Assembly: GCF_002258315.1 (NCBI RefSeq)
Contig: NZ_NOYD01000061.1
Span: 108,766-172,765 of the forward strand
Direction: 5' to 3'
DNA: 64,000 nt
Source: Rhodococcus sp. 06-462-5
GTDB taxonomy: Bacteria > Actinomycetota > Actinomycetes > Mycobacteriales > Mycobacteriaceae
In this document: piece after piece, positions 24,562 to 33,205 of the stretch
Layout of the letters: each line of letters opens with the position of its first letter
Position numbering within the stretch: the stretch's first letter is position 1
Position numbers and translations under genes: made by a program
The notes under the pieces: model-generated
The model's input: only the letters and a program-made list of their open reading frames with translations
Database searches by the model: none
Told to the model about the DNA's origin: nothing

Positions 24562-24964
24562 CTCGCCGCCCGCCGAGTTCGGCGTGGTGGGTCCGCATCG
24601 CGTCGATCATGGCGGTGAACACCCGATGCGCCGCGGCGAGGTCGCCTCCGGGAGGTCGGCCATCGTGTCGCGGTTGGGCGCGCCCCCGGACGCGGGCCCA
24701 TTGAATGCTGCAATTCTGGCGTGCGTGGTTTTGCTCGCGATGGGCATGCTCGACGGTGGGGTGTTCCGGAGCGTGGTGTTCGTGGCCGGGTTCCCGATCA
24801 CGCTCGGTGCGTTGTCCAGCTCCTGATGAAACACGGCGCCTGGGAGCTGCGTCCCACCCGCGCTTACGCATTTCCGACCCGAGACCAGGTCGAGCCGAGC
24901 AGGTTCGTGTTTCGGGCGAGCTGACCCTCCAGTCGAGGACGTTGAACGATGCACGGCTCGACCC
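24562..24964. other. 403-bp gene-poor stretch
   Basis: No supported gene on either strand. Short open frames exist but their products have no family features and are probably chance in GC-rich DNA. The start carries a weak inverted repeat, AACTCG to CGAGTT, just after the lipase stop. Confidence 0.45.
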
Positions 24965-26569
24965 TCACTCTGGGGTGATCGCGTCCCAGAGCTCGCAGTG
25001 ATGCTCCGCGCGATGATCGACGAGGTGCACGCCCGACCCGGTGACCGGATTGTCGAATTGCATGACCGGGGTTTCGGTACCGGTGGTGACGGGCCACTCG
25101 GCATCGTCGGCCCCACCGGGAGTACCGGTGTGGGCAAACGCGGCCCAGGCGGCCACCATGTCGTCACCGAGCTCGCGTTGTCCGGGTTCGGTGAGCAGAT
25201 CTTCGCTGCCGAGATCGAACAGGTACGGCAGGTCGGTGGCGTGCGCCGCCCCCTGGGGCACACCCGATGACGCCACGCCGCTCACATCGGGTGCACTCCG
25301 GTCAGCGAATTCATAGCTGTACACCGGTGTTTCATCGGCGGCCAATTCGCGGGCACCGCGCGATGTCGTGCATGCCCACGCCACATCGGTGACCACGGTG
25401 GCCCACGCAACGGGAGCCGACTCGTAGTCACCGAGCGGATACGTAGCGCTCACCGCTCCCACGTCGGCTGGGAAAGAGCTCTGAATCAAGGACTCGTAAT
25501 TCTCCGCGGTCACTGCGGTCGGGTCGGTGAGCAGGAGTCCGCCGATGAACGAGCGGTGTTCGTCGCGATTGCCGCCGGACAGGACGGGAACCTTCAGCCA
25601 ATTCCCTTGCTGGACTGCTGTCGACGGTTGCTGCGGAAGCAGTTCGGTCCCGTACGCGATCGGGTTTCCGAACAACGCGGCTTGCCCCAGTAGGGCATCG
25701 ACGGGTTGTGCGCGTAGGCACCCCAGCGGGTCGGGGTCGGTACACCCGAGCGCAGCAGCAGCCGCAGAACCCTGAGCTTCGCTGTCGGACAACGAAATCA
25801 GAGATGATGACGCGGGTAGGCCGGGGAACAGCGTTCCAGCGGGCCACGCAAGGCTGCACGAGCCGGAGGAGAAGATGGCCCTGTCGACGAGGCCTACCGC
25901 AGCGGGCGATGTCAGCGCGGCGCAGACGGACGTTCCGCCGGCCGATTCACCGAACACAGTGATCGAGTCGGGGTCGCCGCCGAACGCCTCGGCGTTGTCG
26001 TTGGCCCAACGCAGAGCAGCCAATTGGTCTGCGAGACCGAAGTTTCCGGACTGGTCGAGTCCGGGCAATCCGAGATAGCCGAGCATTCCGAGCCGATAGT
26101 TCGCAGTCACCACGACGACGTCACCCTGATCGGCGAGCCGCTGAGCGTCGTACGGCGCGCCGGCTCCACTGGTGAAACCGCCACCGTGCCACCACACCAT
26201 GACCGGGCGCGGTGTCTCGCTCGCTCGGGCCGGCACGGTGACATTCAGGAACAGGCAATCCTCGTCGGTCGACGAGACTGCCTGCGCAGTCTCTCCCGTT
26301 TGTGGACACGGTGACCCCGCCCGGGTGGCATCGAGGACGTCATCGGTATCGGTAACCGGTTCGGGCAGGGTCCACCGGCGGTCACCGGTCGGCGGCTGCG
26401 CGTACCGAACACCGAGGAACTGGCGCGTCTCTCCCACGGCCACCCCCTGCAGGGTCCCCGTCGTGGTGTCCACCACCAGATCCGACCCGGTCGCCGCGTT
26501 GTTGCCCACCGACGAACAGCCAGTGGCGACCAGCACCGTCGCGGCGACGACTGCCAGTGTGCGCCTCAC
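24965..26569 (-). CDS. Type B carboxylesterase lipoprotein
   Basis: The 534-residue product begins at GTG 26569 with a lipoprotein signal ending VATGC. The type B carboxylesterase motifs appear in order: FLGVRYAQPPTGDRRW, EDCLFLNVTVP, WWHGGGFTSGAG (oxyanion hole), the nucleophile elbow FGESAGGTSVCA, and His in GAAHATDLPY. It should hydrolyse ester or carbamate substrates at the cell surface. Its start overlaps the stop of the TetR gene upstream (GTGA at 26566), so regulator and enzyme are coupled and probably controlled by the palindrome at 27184. Confidence 0.87.
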   Translation of the reverse strand: MRRTLAVVAATVLVATGCSSVGNNAATGSDLVVDTTTGTLQGVAVGETRQFLGVRYAQPPTGDRRWTLPEPVTDTDDVLDATRAGSPCPQTGETAQAVSSTDEDCLFLNVTVPARASETPRPVMVWWHGGGFTSGAGAPYDAQRLADQGDVVVVTANYRLGMLGYLGLPGLDQSGNFGLADQLAALRWANDNAEAFGGDPDSITVFGESAGGTSVCAALTSPAAVGLVDRAIFSSGSCSLAWPAGTLFPGLPASSSLISLSDSEAQGSAAAAALGCTDPDPLGCLRAQPVDALLGQAALFGNPIAYGTELLPQQPSTAVQQGNWLKVPVLSGGNRDEHRSFIGGLLLTDPTAVTAENYESLIQSSFPADVGAVSATYPLGDYESAPVAWATVVTDVAWACTTSRGARELAADETPVYSYEFADRSAPDVSGVASSGVPQGAAHATDLPYLFDLGSEDLLTEPGQRELGDDMVAAWAAFAHTGTPGGADDAEWPVTTGTETPVMQFDNPVTGSGVHLVDHRAEHHCELWDAITPE

Positions 26570-27156
26570 GAGATCACCCGCGTGGCCGCGTCGATGGTGC
26601 TGACCAGTTCGTCGGCAAGCACAACCGGGTCGGCTCCCGCTGCGGTCAATCCGACCGCGGTGTCCAGGATCGCGCGGATGGTCAGGGCCATGAGTGTCAC
26701 GTCGAACTCGCGCATCTGACCGGCCACCTGACCGTCCCGGAGCAGGCCGGCGGTCGTCATCATCTCGGCCGCATGCTCAGGTCGCTCCTCCCGCCGCAGG
26801 CTGTCCCCGGTGCGGCTGGTGTAGATGGCGGTGAGAGCCCGAAGGTGACGCGGGTTGTGGGCGTAGAACGCGATGCTCCCTCGAACGAACGACGCAACGC
26901 TGTCGCGGGGCGACTGCGCCGACAGGGTATCCGGCTGCACTTCCCGGCGGCCCAGGTCGTAAATGGCGTCCACAGCTGCCTCGAACAACTCGCGACGTCC
27001 CCCGGGAAAGTGGTAGTTCACGACCCCGCGGCTGACACCCGCGCATTCGGCTATCCGCACCAGCGATGCCTGTTCGGCACCCACGTCGGCCAGAACGTCG
27101 ATCGCAGCATCGACGAGTTGAGCGCGTCGTGCCGATTGAAGGAACGTATGGTCCAT
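26566..27156 (-). CDS. TetR-family regulator
   Basis: The 196-residue regulator has the HTH pattern LVDAAIDVLADVGAEQASLV, then IAECAGVSRGVVNYHF. The C-terminal ligand domain is of the kind found in TetR_C-type actinobacterial repressors. It is coupled by a 4-nt overlap to the carboxylesterase lipoprotein downstream. A 20-bp palindrome lies 28 bp upstream of its ATG, so autorepression with induction by an ester substrate is likely. Confidence 0.87.
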   Translation of the reverse strand: MDHTFLQSARRAQLVDAAIDVLADVGAEQASLVRIAECAGVSRGVVNYHFPGGRRELFEAAVDAIYDLGRREVQPDTLSAQSPRDSVASFVRGSIAFYAHNPRHLRALTAIYTSRTGDSLRREERPEHAAEMMTTAGLLRDGQVAGQMREFDVTLMALTIRAILDTAVGLTAAGADPVVLADELVSTIDAATRVIS

Positions 27157-27183
27157 GACGTCAATTTAGCACTCCCGATCAAA

Positions 27184-27203
27184 TTCTGACACCCATGTCA
27201 GAA
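27184..27203. promoter_or_regulatory. Palindromic operator of the TetR-esterase operon
   Basis: TTCTGACACCCATGTCAGAA: perfect 8-bp arms TTCTGACA and TGTCAGAA around CCCA. It lies upstream of the minus-strand TetR start at 27156 and is the only strong palindrome in the gap, so it is the probable binding site of that TetR. Confidence 0.7.
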
Positions 27204-27259
27204 AGGCCGAAACTCCGTTCCACGTCTTCAGTCCGCTCGAGTCCCGCTGCTCGCCTGGT

Positions 27260-27853
27260 TTATTCGTTTGTTCCGCTCGTGTTGTAGCGCAGCCGGACGA
27301 TTTCGGAGCCCGGAAGGACCTCCGCGTCGATCAGTCGTAAGCCGGGCCTGGCCGGGCCGGTATAGAGGGACGTCCCTCCCCCAGTGAGACCGGCACCGAC
27401 GAGGATGATCAGTTCGTCGACGAGGCCCAGTTCGAGCAGCGGGTTCCACGTCGTAGCGCTGCCGAACATCAGCAGATCACCGCTGTCGGCGCGTTTGAGG
27501 CGCTCGATCTCGGCGGGGCCCTCCGCGCGCGGAACGACACGAGTGGTCGACGCCCATGGAGCATCGGGTGCGACCGTGAGGGAGTCACTGATGACGAGCG
27601 AATCGGTCGAGGTGACGATTCGGGCGATCTCGTGGTCGCGAACGTTCGCCGTGCCGTCAGCGGCCACAGCACTCCAACTGTGCCAGTTCTCGCTGAACCA
27701 TCGACTGCCATAGACGAGGGTGCCGGCCCGGCGCAACAGCTCGAGATTGTGATTGTTGAACGCGTCCTCGAACGGCATGCTGGACAAATCGTGATCGACG
27801 CCTTCGTATTTGCCATCGAGAGACGTCAGGACGGACACGACGAGTGTGCTCAT
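27260..27853 (-). CDS. RibD C-terminal/dihydrofolate-reductase-fold reductase
   Basis: The 197-residue protein has the RibD-C/DHFR-like pattern: LVVSVLTSLDGKYEG at the start, a central LVYGSRWFSENW, and DLLMFGSATTWNPLLELGLVDELIILV, where the GSxTxxxxLLxxGLVDE stretch is diagnostic of the NADPH-binding half. Such stand-alone reductases are common in actinobacteria and their substrates are mostly unknown. It is the first of two related but divergent members in a row; the next is at 28053. Confidence 0.8.
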   Translation of the reverse strand: MSTLVVSVLTSLDGKYEGVDHDLSSMPFEDAFNNHNLELLRRAGTLVYGSRWFSENWHSWSAVAADGTANVRDHEIARIVTSTDSLVISDSLTVAPDAPWASTTRVVPRAEGPAEIERLKRADSGDLLMFGSATTWNPLLELGLVDELIILVGAGLTGGGTSLYTGPARPGLRLIDAEVLPGSEIVRLRYNTSGTNE

Positions 27854-28052
27854 GTTCGGATGCTACCGACGCGATGTCTTCGGTGAAATCACTCTGTGTG
27901 ATTGCATTCTTCTGCCGATGTGGTCGGTACATCGAAGGACGGTTTGATAAAACGAACAGATGCGAATGGTCGGTTACACGGCACATATCTTTTCCGCGCC
28001 TAGCACGAGCCAGAGCAACAGAGTCGTCAATGGAGTCGCGTTCGACCACGTG

Positions 28053-28601
28053 TCAGCGGTCGACCTCGTAACGCACCAAAGAGGATCCAGACCGAAACGC
28101 TCGGCACTCCAGCAGGCGCAGTTTATGCGACGGGGTGCCGTCGAAGAGTCGTTCGCCGCGTCCACGCGCGTACGGGTACTGGAAGAACCTGTATTCGTCG
28201 ACAAGGTCGGCTGCGATCAGAGCCCGACACAATCCGATACTCCCCGTGCAGACGATGTCGGCACCGTCCAACGCCTTGATCCGCGTGACCTCCTCGATCA
28301 GATCTCCCGACAGCACAGTCGAATTCGTCCACCCGGGGTCCTTCATAGTCGAGGACACGACGTACTTTGCGACGCGATTCAGATGTTGAGTCACCCCCGT
28401 CGTGTCGTCGGTTTTCGGCCCCCAGAAGTCACGCATACCCTCGAATGTCACCCGCCCCACCAAGAAGCCGTCCGACGCATCGCGTTGCGCGGCCGGCGTC
28501 GCGTCGAGTTCGGGGTCGTGCCCAGCTGAGGTGAACCAGTCGTCGGTCGCCTCGATCACGCCGTCGACCGTGATGTTCTGCGTGACAACCAGCGTGCGCA
28601 T
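28053..28601 (-). CDS. Dihydrofolate-reductase-fold protein (RibD C-terminal)
   Basis: The product of about 182 residues starts at ATG 28601 (ATG 28604 is adjacent; neither has a strong RBS). It has MRTLVVTQNITVDGVIEATD at the N-terminus, FLVGRVTFEGMRDFWGP, and a second half with IVCTGSIGLCRALIAADLVDEYRFFQYP, the RibD-C nucleotide-binding signature. The two adjacent RibD-C genes share no close identity. The substrate is unknown. Confidence 0.8.
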   Translation of the reverse strand: MRTLVVTQNITVDGVIEATDDWFTSAGHDPELDATPAAQRDASDGFLVGRVTFEGMRDFWGPKTDDTTGVTQHLNRVAKYVVSSTMKDPGWTNSTVLSGDLIEEVTRIKALDGADIVCTGSIGLCRALIAADLVDEYRFFQYPYARGRGERLFDGTPSHKLRLLECRAFRSGSSLVRYEVDR

Positions 28602-28740
28602 CATCGGAAAGTACCACTGCATCCAACCGCTTCTCGCCCGTTTCAGGCACCTCACGTTCCACCTGCGCGGTGAGTTCTCGGACTTCGTTCGGTCAGAACC
28701 CTCAGCAAGGTTCTATCTCCACCGATGCGAAGGATTCGAG

Positions 28741-29568
28741 ATGCAGATAATTGACACTCTGCCAGTGTTGTTCGTCGACGATCACGACACCGCTGTCGAC
28801 TGGTACACGAAGCTGTTCGGCCGCACCTTCGACCGACGGCCGATGGACCCCGACGCCGAATGGGACCTCGGTGACGGGCGCGGAGTACAGATCTACCACG
28901 ACCCCGCACGGGCCGGCGGGCACGATGTCGTCCTGGGAGTACCCGATCTGGACGCCGCACTGCTCGACATCGGCTCTCCCGGCATCGACGCCGAGGCATT
29001 CACAGTGCCCTCGGGGCAGTTCAAGCTCGCCGTGATCACCGACCCTGCCGGCAACAACGTGATCCTGTCCCAATCACTGACCGACACAAAGTCCCCGATG
29101 GAGCGATTCACCAGCAACCGCACTGTCGACGCGGCAGCGTCGGACATCTTCGCGTTCTTGACCAACCCCGACAATCACCAACACACCGAACCGACCGACT
29201 GGGTCCGCGACGCTGTCGACACATCCCCGATCACCGGTCCGGGCCACACGTTCGCGGTCAACATGTTTCTGGACGCGGCGGGCGGACACTACGTGATGCA
29301 CAACCTCGTCACAGCGTTCGAGCAAGACCGCATCATCGCGTGGCTGCCGTGTTCGAAGAGGAGCGATGGCGAACTCGACGCAGGCGGATGGTGGTGGCGT
29401 TACGACCTGGCATCTCACGACGACGGAACCCGGGTGACCCTTACCTACGATTGGAGCGACACCTCCGCAGCAATGCGAGAGGAGATCGGCGGGATGCCGG
29501 CGGTTCCGATGAGCTTCCTCGACGATTCGCTGGCGTCATTGGACGCAGCGATCCGCAACGGCAAGTGA
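28741..29568 (+). CDS. Fusion of a VOC/glyoxalase domain and an SRPBCC domain
   Basis: The 275-residue product is two proteins in one frame. Residues 1-117 form a VOC (glyoxalase/bleomycin-resistance) domain, with LPVLFVDDHDTAVDWYTKLF and the ending ITDPAGNNVILSQS. From about residue 119 (ERFTSNRTVDAAASDIFAFL) to the end is an SRPBCC/AHSA1-like domain with GWWWRYDLASHDDGTRVTLT. The two halves normally occur as separate, often neighbouring genes, so this is a fusion by stop-codon loss. ATG 29098 at the junction could allow a separate SRPBCC product. The GTGA at 29565 couples it to the next gene. Confidence 0.82.
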   Translation: MQIIDTLPVLFVDDHDTAVDWYTKLFGRTFDRRPMDPDAEWDLGDGRGVQIYHDPARAGGHDVVLGVPDLDAALLDIGSPGIDAEAFTVPSGQFKLAVITDPAGNNVILSQSLTDTKSPMERFTSNRTVDAAASDIFAFLTNPDNHQHTEPTDWVRDAVDTSPITGPGHTFAVNMFLDAAGGHYVMHNLVTAFEQDRIIAWLPCSKRSDGELDAGGWWWRYDLASHDDGTRVTLTYDWSDTSAAMREEIGGMPAVPMSFLDDSLASLDAAIRNGK

Positions 29569-29996
29569 GGGTTTCACTGGCCACTTTGGATCCCATTCTG
29601 GGCCGGTGGCGGACATCGGGCACCGTCGTGGATAGACACGGGAATCTCGAAAGTGAGATAGCGGGTACGGATTCCTACACCTCGCTGGCGGGCGGACAGT
29701 GGATTGCGCACGACGTCGACGTCACGATCGGTGGCCACCGAACCCTCGCCCACGAACTGATCGGCGGGGCACACCCCGACGGGGGCTGGCGCATGTATGC
29801 ATTCGACGAAGCCTCCGAGCCCGGGCTCATGCGGCTGTCGTCGCACGACGATGACCTACTCCTTCTGGAAGGCAACGGTATTCGCAGTTGGTTCCACTTC
29901 CGAGCCGGGACCCGCCACATGACAACTCGATGGGAACGATTCGACGGCGACACCTGGAGAACATGGATGTCGATGCGATTCGACAGAATCGGTTGA
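29565..29996 (+). CDS. DUF1579-like lipocalin-fold protein
   Basis: The 143-residue protein starts at GTG 29565, overlapping the fusion gene's stop. DPILGRWRTSGTVVDRHGN at the N-terminus and RTLAHELIGGAHPDGGWRMY resemble the DUF1579 pattern of short beta-barrels. It has no signal peptide and no catalytic motif. Being coupled to the VOC-SRPBCC gene, it probably takes part in the same small-molecule detoxification or binding. The family call is tentative. Confidence 0.55.
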   Translation: MRVSLATLDPILGRWRTSGTVVDRHGNLESEIAGTDSYTSLAGGQWIAHDVDVTIGGHRTLAHELIGGAHPDGGWRMYAFDEASEPGLMRLSSHDDDLLLLEGNGIRSWFHFRAGTRHMTTRWERFDGDTWRTWMSMRFDRIG

Positions 29997-30167
29997 AACC
30001 GCGCCGAGTCTGTGACCGGCCCGCACCACCCGGTCTATGATCCCGAACCGCAACTATGACAAGTCGGCCCGCCCGACGCGTCGATCGCGTTCTCCGTCTC
30101 GAGGCAATAGATCCGACCCCAGGTAATCCGAGCACCGCCGGTCGCAATGACTTGACCCGCCGGGGGG

Positions 30168-30452
30168 TCATGTTGTCGTAGGAGGTGCTTGCTCGCTGTC
30201 GAGACGGTCGAGTAAGTCCACGGCAGCTTTCGCGTACTCCCCGATCCATCGAACGGAGATTCGCTTGATCGGCATCGGCGTCAGCGCGAGGCGGCGCTCG
30301 CGACCGATTTTTCTCCCGGTGACCAAGTCGGCCCCTTCGAGGATTCTCGAGTGTTGCAGCGCCGTAGTTCGATCGATGTATGGAAGTTCAGCGTACAGCT
30401 CCCCGATGGTCCGCGGCCTCTCCTTCCGTAGGTCTGCATTGTGTTGCAGTGG
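30168..30452 (-). pseudogene. ArsR-family regulator remnant, N-terminus lost
   Basis: From TGA 30168-30170 back to a stop at 30453-30455 the minus strand encodes PRTIGELYAELPYIDRTTAL, QHSRILEGADLVTGRKIGRE and RRLALTPMPIKRISVRWIGE, which follow the ArsR winged-helix pattern of a regulator paired with SRPBCC genes. There is no start codon in a sensible place and the first helix is missing after the in-frame stop. It lies convergent with the VOC-SRPBCC unit, so it was probably its regulator once. Confidence 0.68.
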
Positions 30453-30612
30453 TCAAACTTTCGTCAACGTCCCCTGGTTCTGTCGTGACAGCTTCGGTGA
30501 CGTATCGGGAACTTACCGGCGGATACTCGGCAACTGACGTCCAATCCCAGAAGGCCTCGGGCCGTTGAGTTTCGTCGAGTCGGTCGACAGTACGATGGGC
30601 GTCAATAAACTC

Positions 30613-30945
30613 TCACATCTCGAACTCGACGACCTGACGAACGTGAACAGACCCATATGCGGCGGTCGGAATCTTGGCCGCACACGCAACAGCGGCGTCG
30701 AGATCGGCCGCTTCGATCGTGTAATAGCCGGCAACTACCGATCCAGCGGCATCCGCCTTGCTCGTTACGACAGTGCCATTGTCGAGGGTAACCACCACAG
30801 CGTCCTCGATCGGATGAAAGCCCGCCTCGTGCAGGGTGATACCCGCTTCGGTGAACTCGGCGTCCAAAGTCATCCACTGCTCGACCTCGGCTTCGGTCGG
30901 ACCGGCTACCGCCGGGTCATACGAGTAGAGGAGGGTGAACTTCAT
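30613..30945 (-). CDS. YCII-family protein
   Basis: The 110-residue protein starts at ATG 30945 (AAGGAG at good spacing) and has the YciI/DGPF pattern: KFTLLYSYDPAVAGPTEAEV, the central His-Asp pair HEAGFHPIEDA, and GYYTIEAADLDAAVACAAKI. The family is often paired with ECF sigma factors or SRPBCC proteins; here the neighbour is an SRPBCC gene. The function is unknown, a small ferredoxin-fold hydrolase-like protein. Confidence 0.82.
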   Translation of the reverse strand: MKFTLLYSYDPAVAGPTEAEVEQWMTLDAEFTEAGITLHEAGFHPIEDAVVVTLDNGTVVTSKADAAGSVVAGYYTIEAADLDAAVACAAKIPTAAYGSVHVRQVVEFEM

Positions 30946-31203
30946 AACTGCTCCTTCGCGAATCGTGACAGCACCCGAATGGTCTCGAGCACTCATACAA
31001 GCAGACAAAGCGGACGGAGAAAACTCACCGCACGACACCGTGGGACGTCCGCCGAGCATCCTGCAACAACATCAGGGGTGTAGTCCGGCCGGTGCCACAA
31101 CCAAGGACGGCAGACCATTGCATCACCGTTGAACTCGAAGGCATTTCAGCGCAGCAAGTTTCGACGAAACGTCGAAATCCCACTCACTGAGCGCACACCG
31201 GGG

Positions 31204-31860
31204 TTACGTCATTTCCGTGTCACCGGTATGCAAGTAGAACGCGGTGGTGGCCTCGACCGCGGCCGCGACGTGGCCCGGTTCCCCGCCGCCGGCCAGGTGC
31301 GCCTCACCCCACGCGGCAGCGCTGCGTCGACTGAACTCGCGACCGGCGGCCGACGCACCGAACTGCTCGTGCTCGAGTATCTCCCCGCCAGAGAGGAAAC
31401 TCGCGAGCGTCAGCAGATGCAGGTCCCAGCCGACCCCACCCGCACCGGGACCGTAGGTGGGGAACATGGGCTCTCCGACGGCCGCAGCATGGACCAGCTC
31501 GAACTCGGTACCTCCGCTCGAGCCAGGAGACAGGCGCACCTCGACCTCGCTCGTTCCCGGCCACTCGTCCGCGCCGGGCCCGAACATCCAGGACACCCGC
31601 AGCACGCGCGGCGGCTCGCACTCGAGGATCTCGCCGTGCTCGCCGCCGTCGAGCTCGAATGCCCCGCCGAGGCGCAGGTCGCCAGTAACCGTCTTCATCC
31701 AGCGACCGATCCGCTCCGGGTTGGTGATGGCGTCCCACACGTCATCGAGGGGCGCGTCGTAGCGACGCGTGAGCTCCATCGTGTAGGCCTCCCCGGCAGG
31801 AAGAGTTGCTGTGCCCATCTTCCGGCGGGCCGCGGACAGTTCGTCGAGTACATCTTTCAT
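31204..31860 (-). CDS. SRPBCC (AHSA1-like) protein
   Basis: The 218-residue protein has the START/AHSA1 core: YTMELTRRYDAPLDDVWDAI, NPERIGRWMKTVTGDLRLGG, and a hydrophobic-cavity helix at the C-terminus (GVGWDLHLLTLASFLSGG). It is 33 bp downstream of the ArsR gene on the same strand, a pairing common in actinobacteria where ArsR represses the SRPBCC gene until a small molecule is present. The ligand is unknown. Confidence 0.85.
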   Translation of the reverse strand: MKDVLDELSAARRKMGTATLPAGEAYTMELTRRYDAPLDDVWDAITNPERIGRWMKTVTGDLRLGGAFELDGGEHGEILECEPPRVLRVSWMFGPGADEWPGTSEVEVRLSPGSSGGTEFELVHAAAVGEPMFPTYGPGAGGVGWDLHLLTLASFLSGGEILEHEQFGASAAGREFSRRSAAAWGEAHLAGGGEPGHVAAAVEATTAFYLHTGDTEMT

Positions 31861-31893
31861 CGTCGTGCTCCGTCCAGTAGGGAACGCTTGTGT

Positions 31894-32259
31894 CTAGGCT
31901 TCTTCGGCTGCGCCGACGTCGTCGCCGGCAGATCTCCGGGTAATGCGCTTCCCCCGGGCGAGCTCGGTCTCGAGTGCGTCGAGCCTCTGGGCCCAGAATC
32001 TGCGGAACCGGTCCAGCCACGCATCGACTTCGCTCAACGGCCCGGCCTCCACGGCGTAGAACCGTCGAGCCCCCTCTGCCCGTACCGATGCGAACCCGTG
32101 CTCACGCAGAACACGCAAATGCTGAGACACAGCAGGCTGCGACAACGCGAACTCGGCCCGAATCACGTCCGTGATCGCGCCCGAAGTTTGCTCACCATCG
32201 GCAAGTAACTCCAGAATGCGCCGACGCACCGGATCGCCGAGCACATCGAACGCGTTCAT
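31894..32259 (-). CDS. ArsR-family regulator
   Basis: The 121-residue regulator has the winged helix-turn-helix pattern FDVLGDPVRRRILELLADGE, then FALSQPAVSQHLRVLREHGF, and a DNA-wing RAEGARRFYAVE. No cysteine metal site is visible, so it is probably not a metal sensor. It heads a two-gene unit with the SRPBCC gene. Its start is 0.38 kb from the tRNA-derived repeat that bounds the island, so it lies just outside the younger island. Confidence 0.88.
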   Translation of the reverse strand: MNAFDVLGDPVRRRILELLADGEQTSGAITDVIRAEFALSQPAVSQHLRVLREHGFASVRAEGARRFYAVEAGPLSEVDAWLDRFRRFWAQRLDALETELARGKRITRRSAGDDVGAAEEA

Positions 32260-32633
32260 GAAGACATCATACCAGGTTCAGCTTATATAAGTGAGAATAG
32301 GTATGCAGTGCTTCAGCGGTTGGAATCTCCAGTGTCGCGCCCATCGGGTTGCACAACGAGACGCGCTCGTCGGACTCGCCGTGGATATCGTCGGTGTGGA
32401 CCAGCCGCAGCGACCACATCGGCGATATGACGGCGGTTGCATGCGAGACGTGGGGACTGGTGTTCTGGGAGCAGGGCGGCAGTCGGTCCGCGGCCGTCGT
32501 GGGCCCTGAGACCTGAACTACTTGCGACAGCCTCGTGACAGCCTCGTGGCACCGAGCCAAGCGAACACGGCCGTCGAACACGAAAATCGGCGCCGAGCTG
32601 CGCAAATGCCAAGATGCGACGAAGAACCTACAC
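32260..32633. other. 374-bp gene-poor stretch before the island boundary
   Basis: No supported gene. A minus-strand open frame spans most of it but its product has no family features and seems to be chance. Positions 32522-32556 hold phased GTGACA-like repeats. Positions 32617-32660 read, on the minus strand, as a decayed tRNA anticodon arm plus T arm. Confidence 0.45.
32522..32556 (+). repeat. GTGACA-type repeat, 11-bp period (S1)
   Basis: Three units, GCGACA at 32525-32529 region, GTGACA at 32535 and GTGGCA at 32546, each followed by GCCTC or ACCGAG, spaced 11 bp apart. The ending CACCGAG matches S3 and resembles CACTGAG of S2. It lies about 110 bp outside the 32.63-32.80 kb repeat. Possible arm-type recombinase sites. 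Confidence 0.5.
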
Positions 32634-32799
32634 ACCGCGCAGATTTGAAATCCGCTGTCTCGGTTGTTCACTCAAATCCGTAGTAGGCCACGTCCACGCT
32701 ACCACCCGAAAAGCACTGTCCTGGTCCAAAATTCTGGATCCATATGGACCTACGTGCCCCCAGTCGGACTCGAACCGACACTGTGCGAATTTCAAGTCC
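32634..32799 (+). repeat. Distal direct repeat of the tRNA-Leu 3' region (att-like)
   Basis: This segment matches 54221-54388 in the same orientation with few mismatches and a small indel. Identical blocks include CACGCTACCACCCGAAAAGC, CTGGATCCATATGGAC and the 33 bp at 32755-32787 that equal the tRNA 3' end (TGCCCCCAGTCGGACTCG then AACCGACACTGTGCG). Identity ends in the anticodon stem at 32799. Inference: the distal attachment-like end of the 32.8-54.3 kb island. Confidence 0.85.
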
Positions 32800-33205
32800 C
32801 TGGAAGCGGATCCACCCAGCCTTCAGTGGACTCGATATTTGTTTATTCACAACGTTTTTCGTGCATGACCGTCCAGCCCAGTGCGGGTCCGAACGTACCG
32901 ACTTGTGACACCCTCGTGACACTGAGGTTCCCGCCCATCGGCGGATCGGACCGGCCTGGACGACAAGGGACTTCGGTATCGCGAATCGGGTGTGGAACTT
33001 CCCGCGACCGCGCGTATCACGGTGGCGGCTCGAGATCCAGCCGATCAGCAGCGGCGCTTGGCCACGGGGATCGATCGGGCCGAAAAGGACGATTACCGCA
33101 CTGTCAGCAGATTTTGGCGGTGCGCCACGTCAATGAATCGCTTTATGCCCGGCACGCTCCACGTGCTTGAATGCGATGCCGGGACAACCCATCAGTCGGT
33201 AATGA
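32800..33205. other. 406-bp gene-poor stretch at the island's left end
   Basis: No supported gene. The plus strand from about 32950 has an open frame with an ordinary-looking composition but no recognised family, possibly a decayed gene. The phased repeat S2 lies at 32903-32926, about 100 bp inside the island end. Confidence 0.4.
32903..32926 (+). repeat. GTGACA-type repeat, 11-bp period (S2)
   Basis: TTGTGACACCCTCGTGACAC followed by TGAG: two GTGACA units 11 bp apart. It matches S3 at 54127-54150 at about 19 of 24 positions. It lies just inside the left end of the island, as S3 lies just inside the right end. Confidence 0.6.

Noticed and set aside
32267..32671. Minus-strand 134-codon frame near the island boundary
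   Set aside because: No recognised family, no RBS, and it runs into the tRNA-derived repeat; treated as chance.
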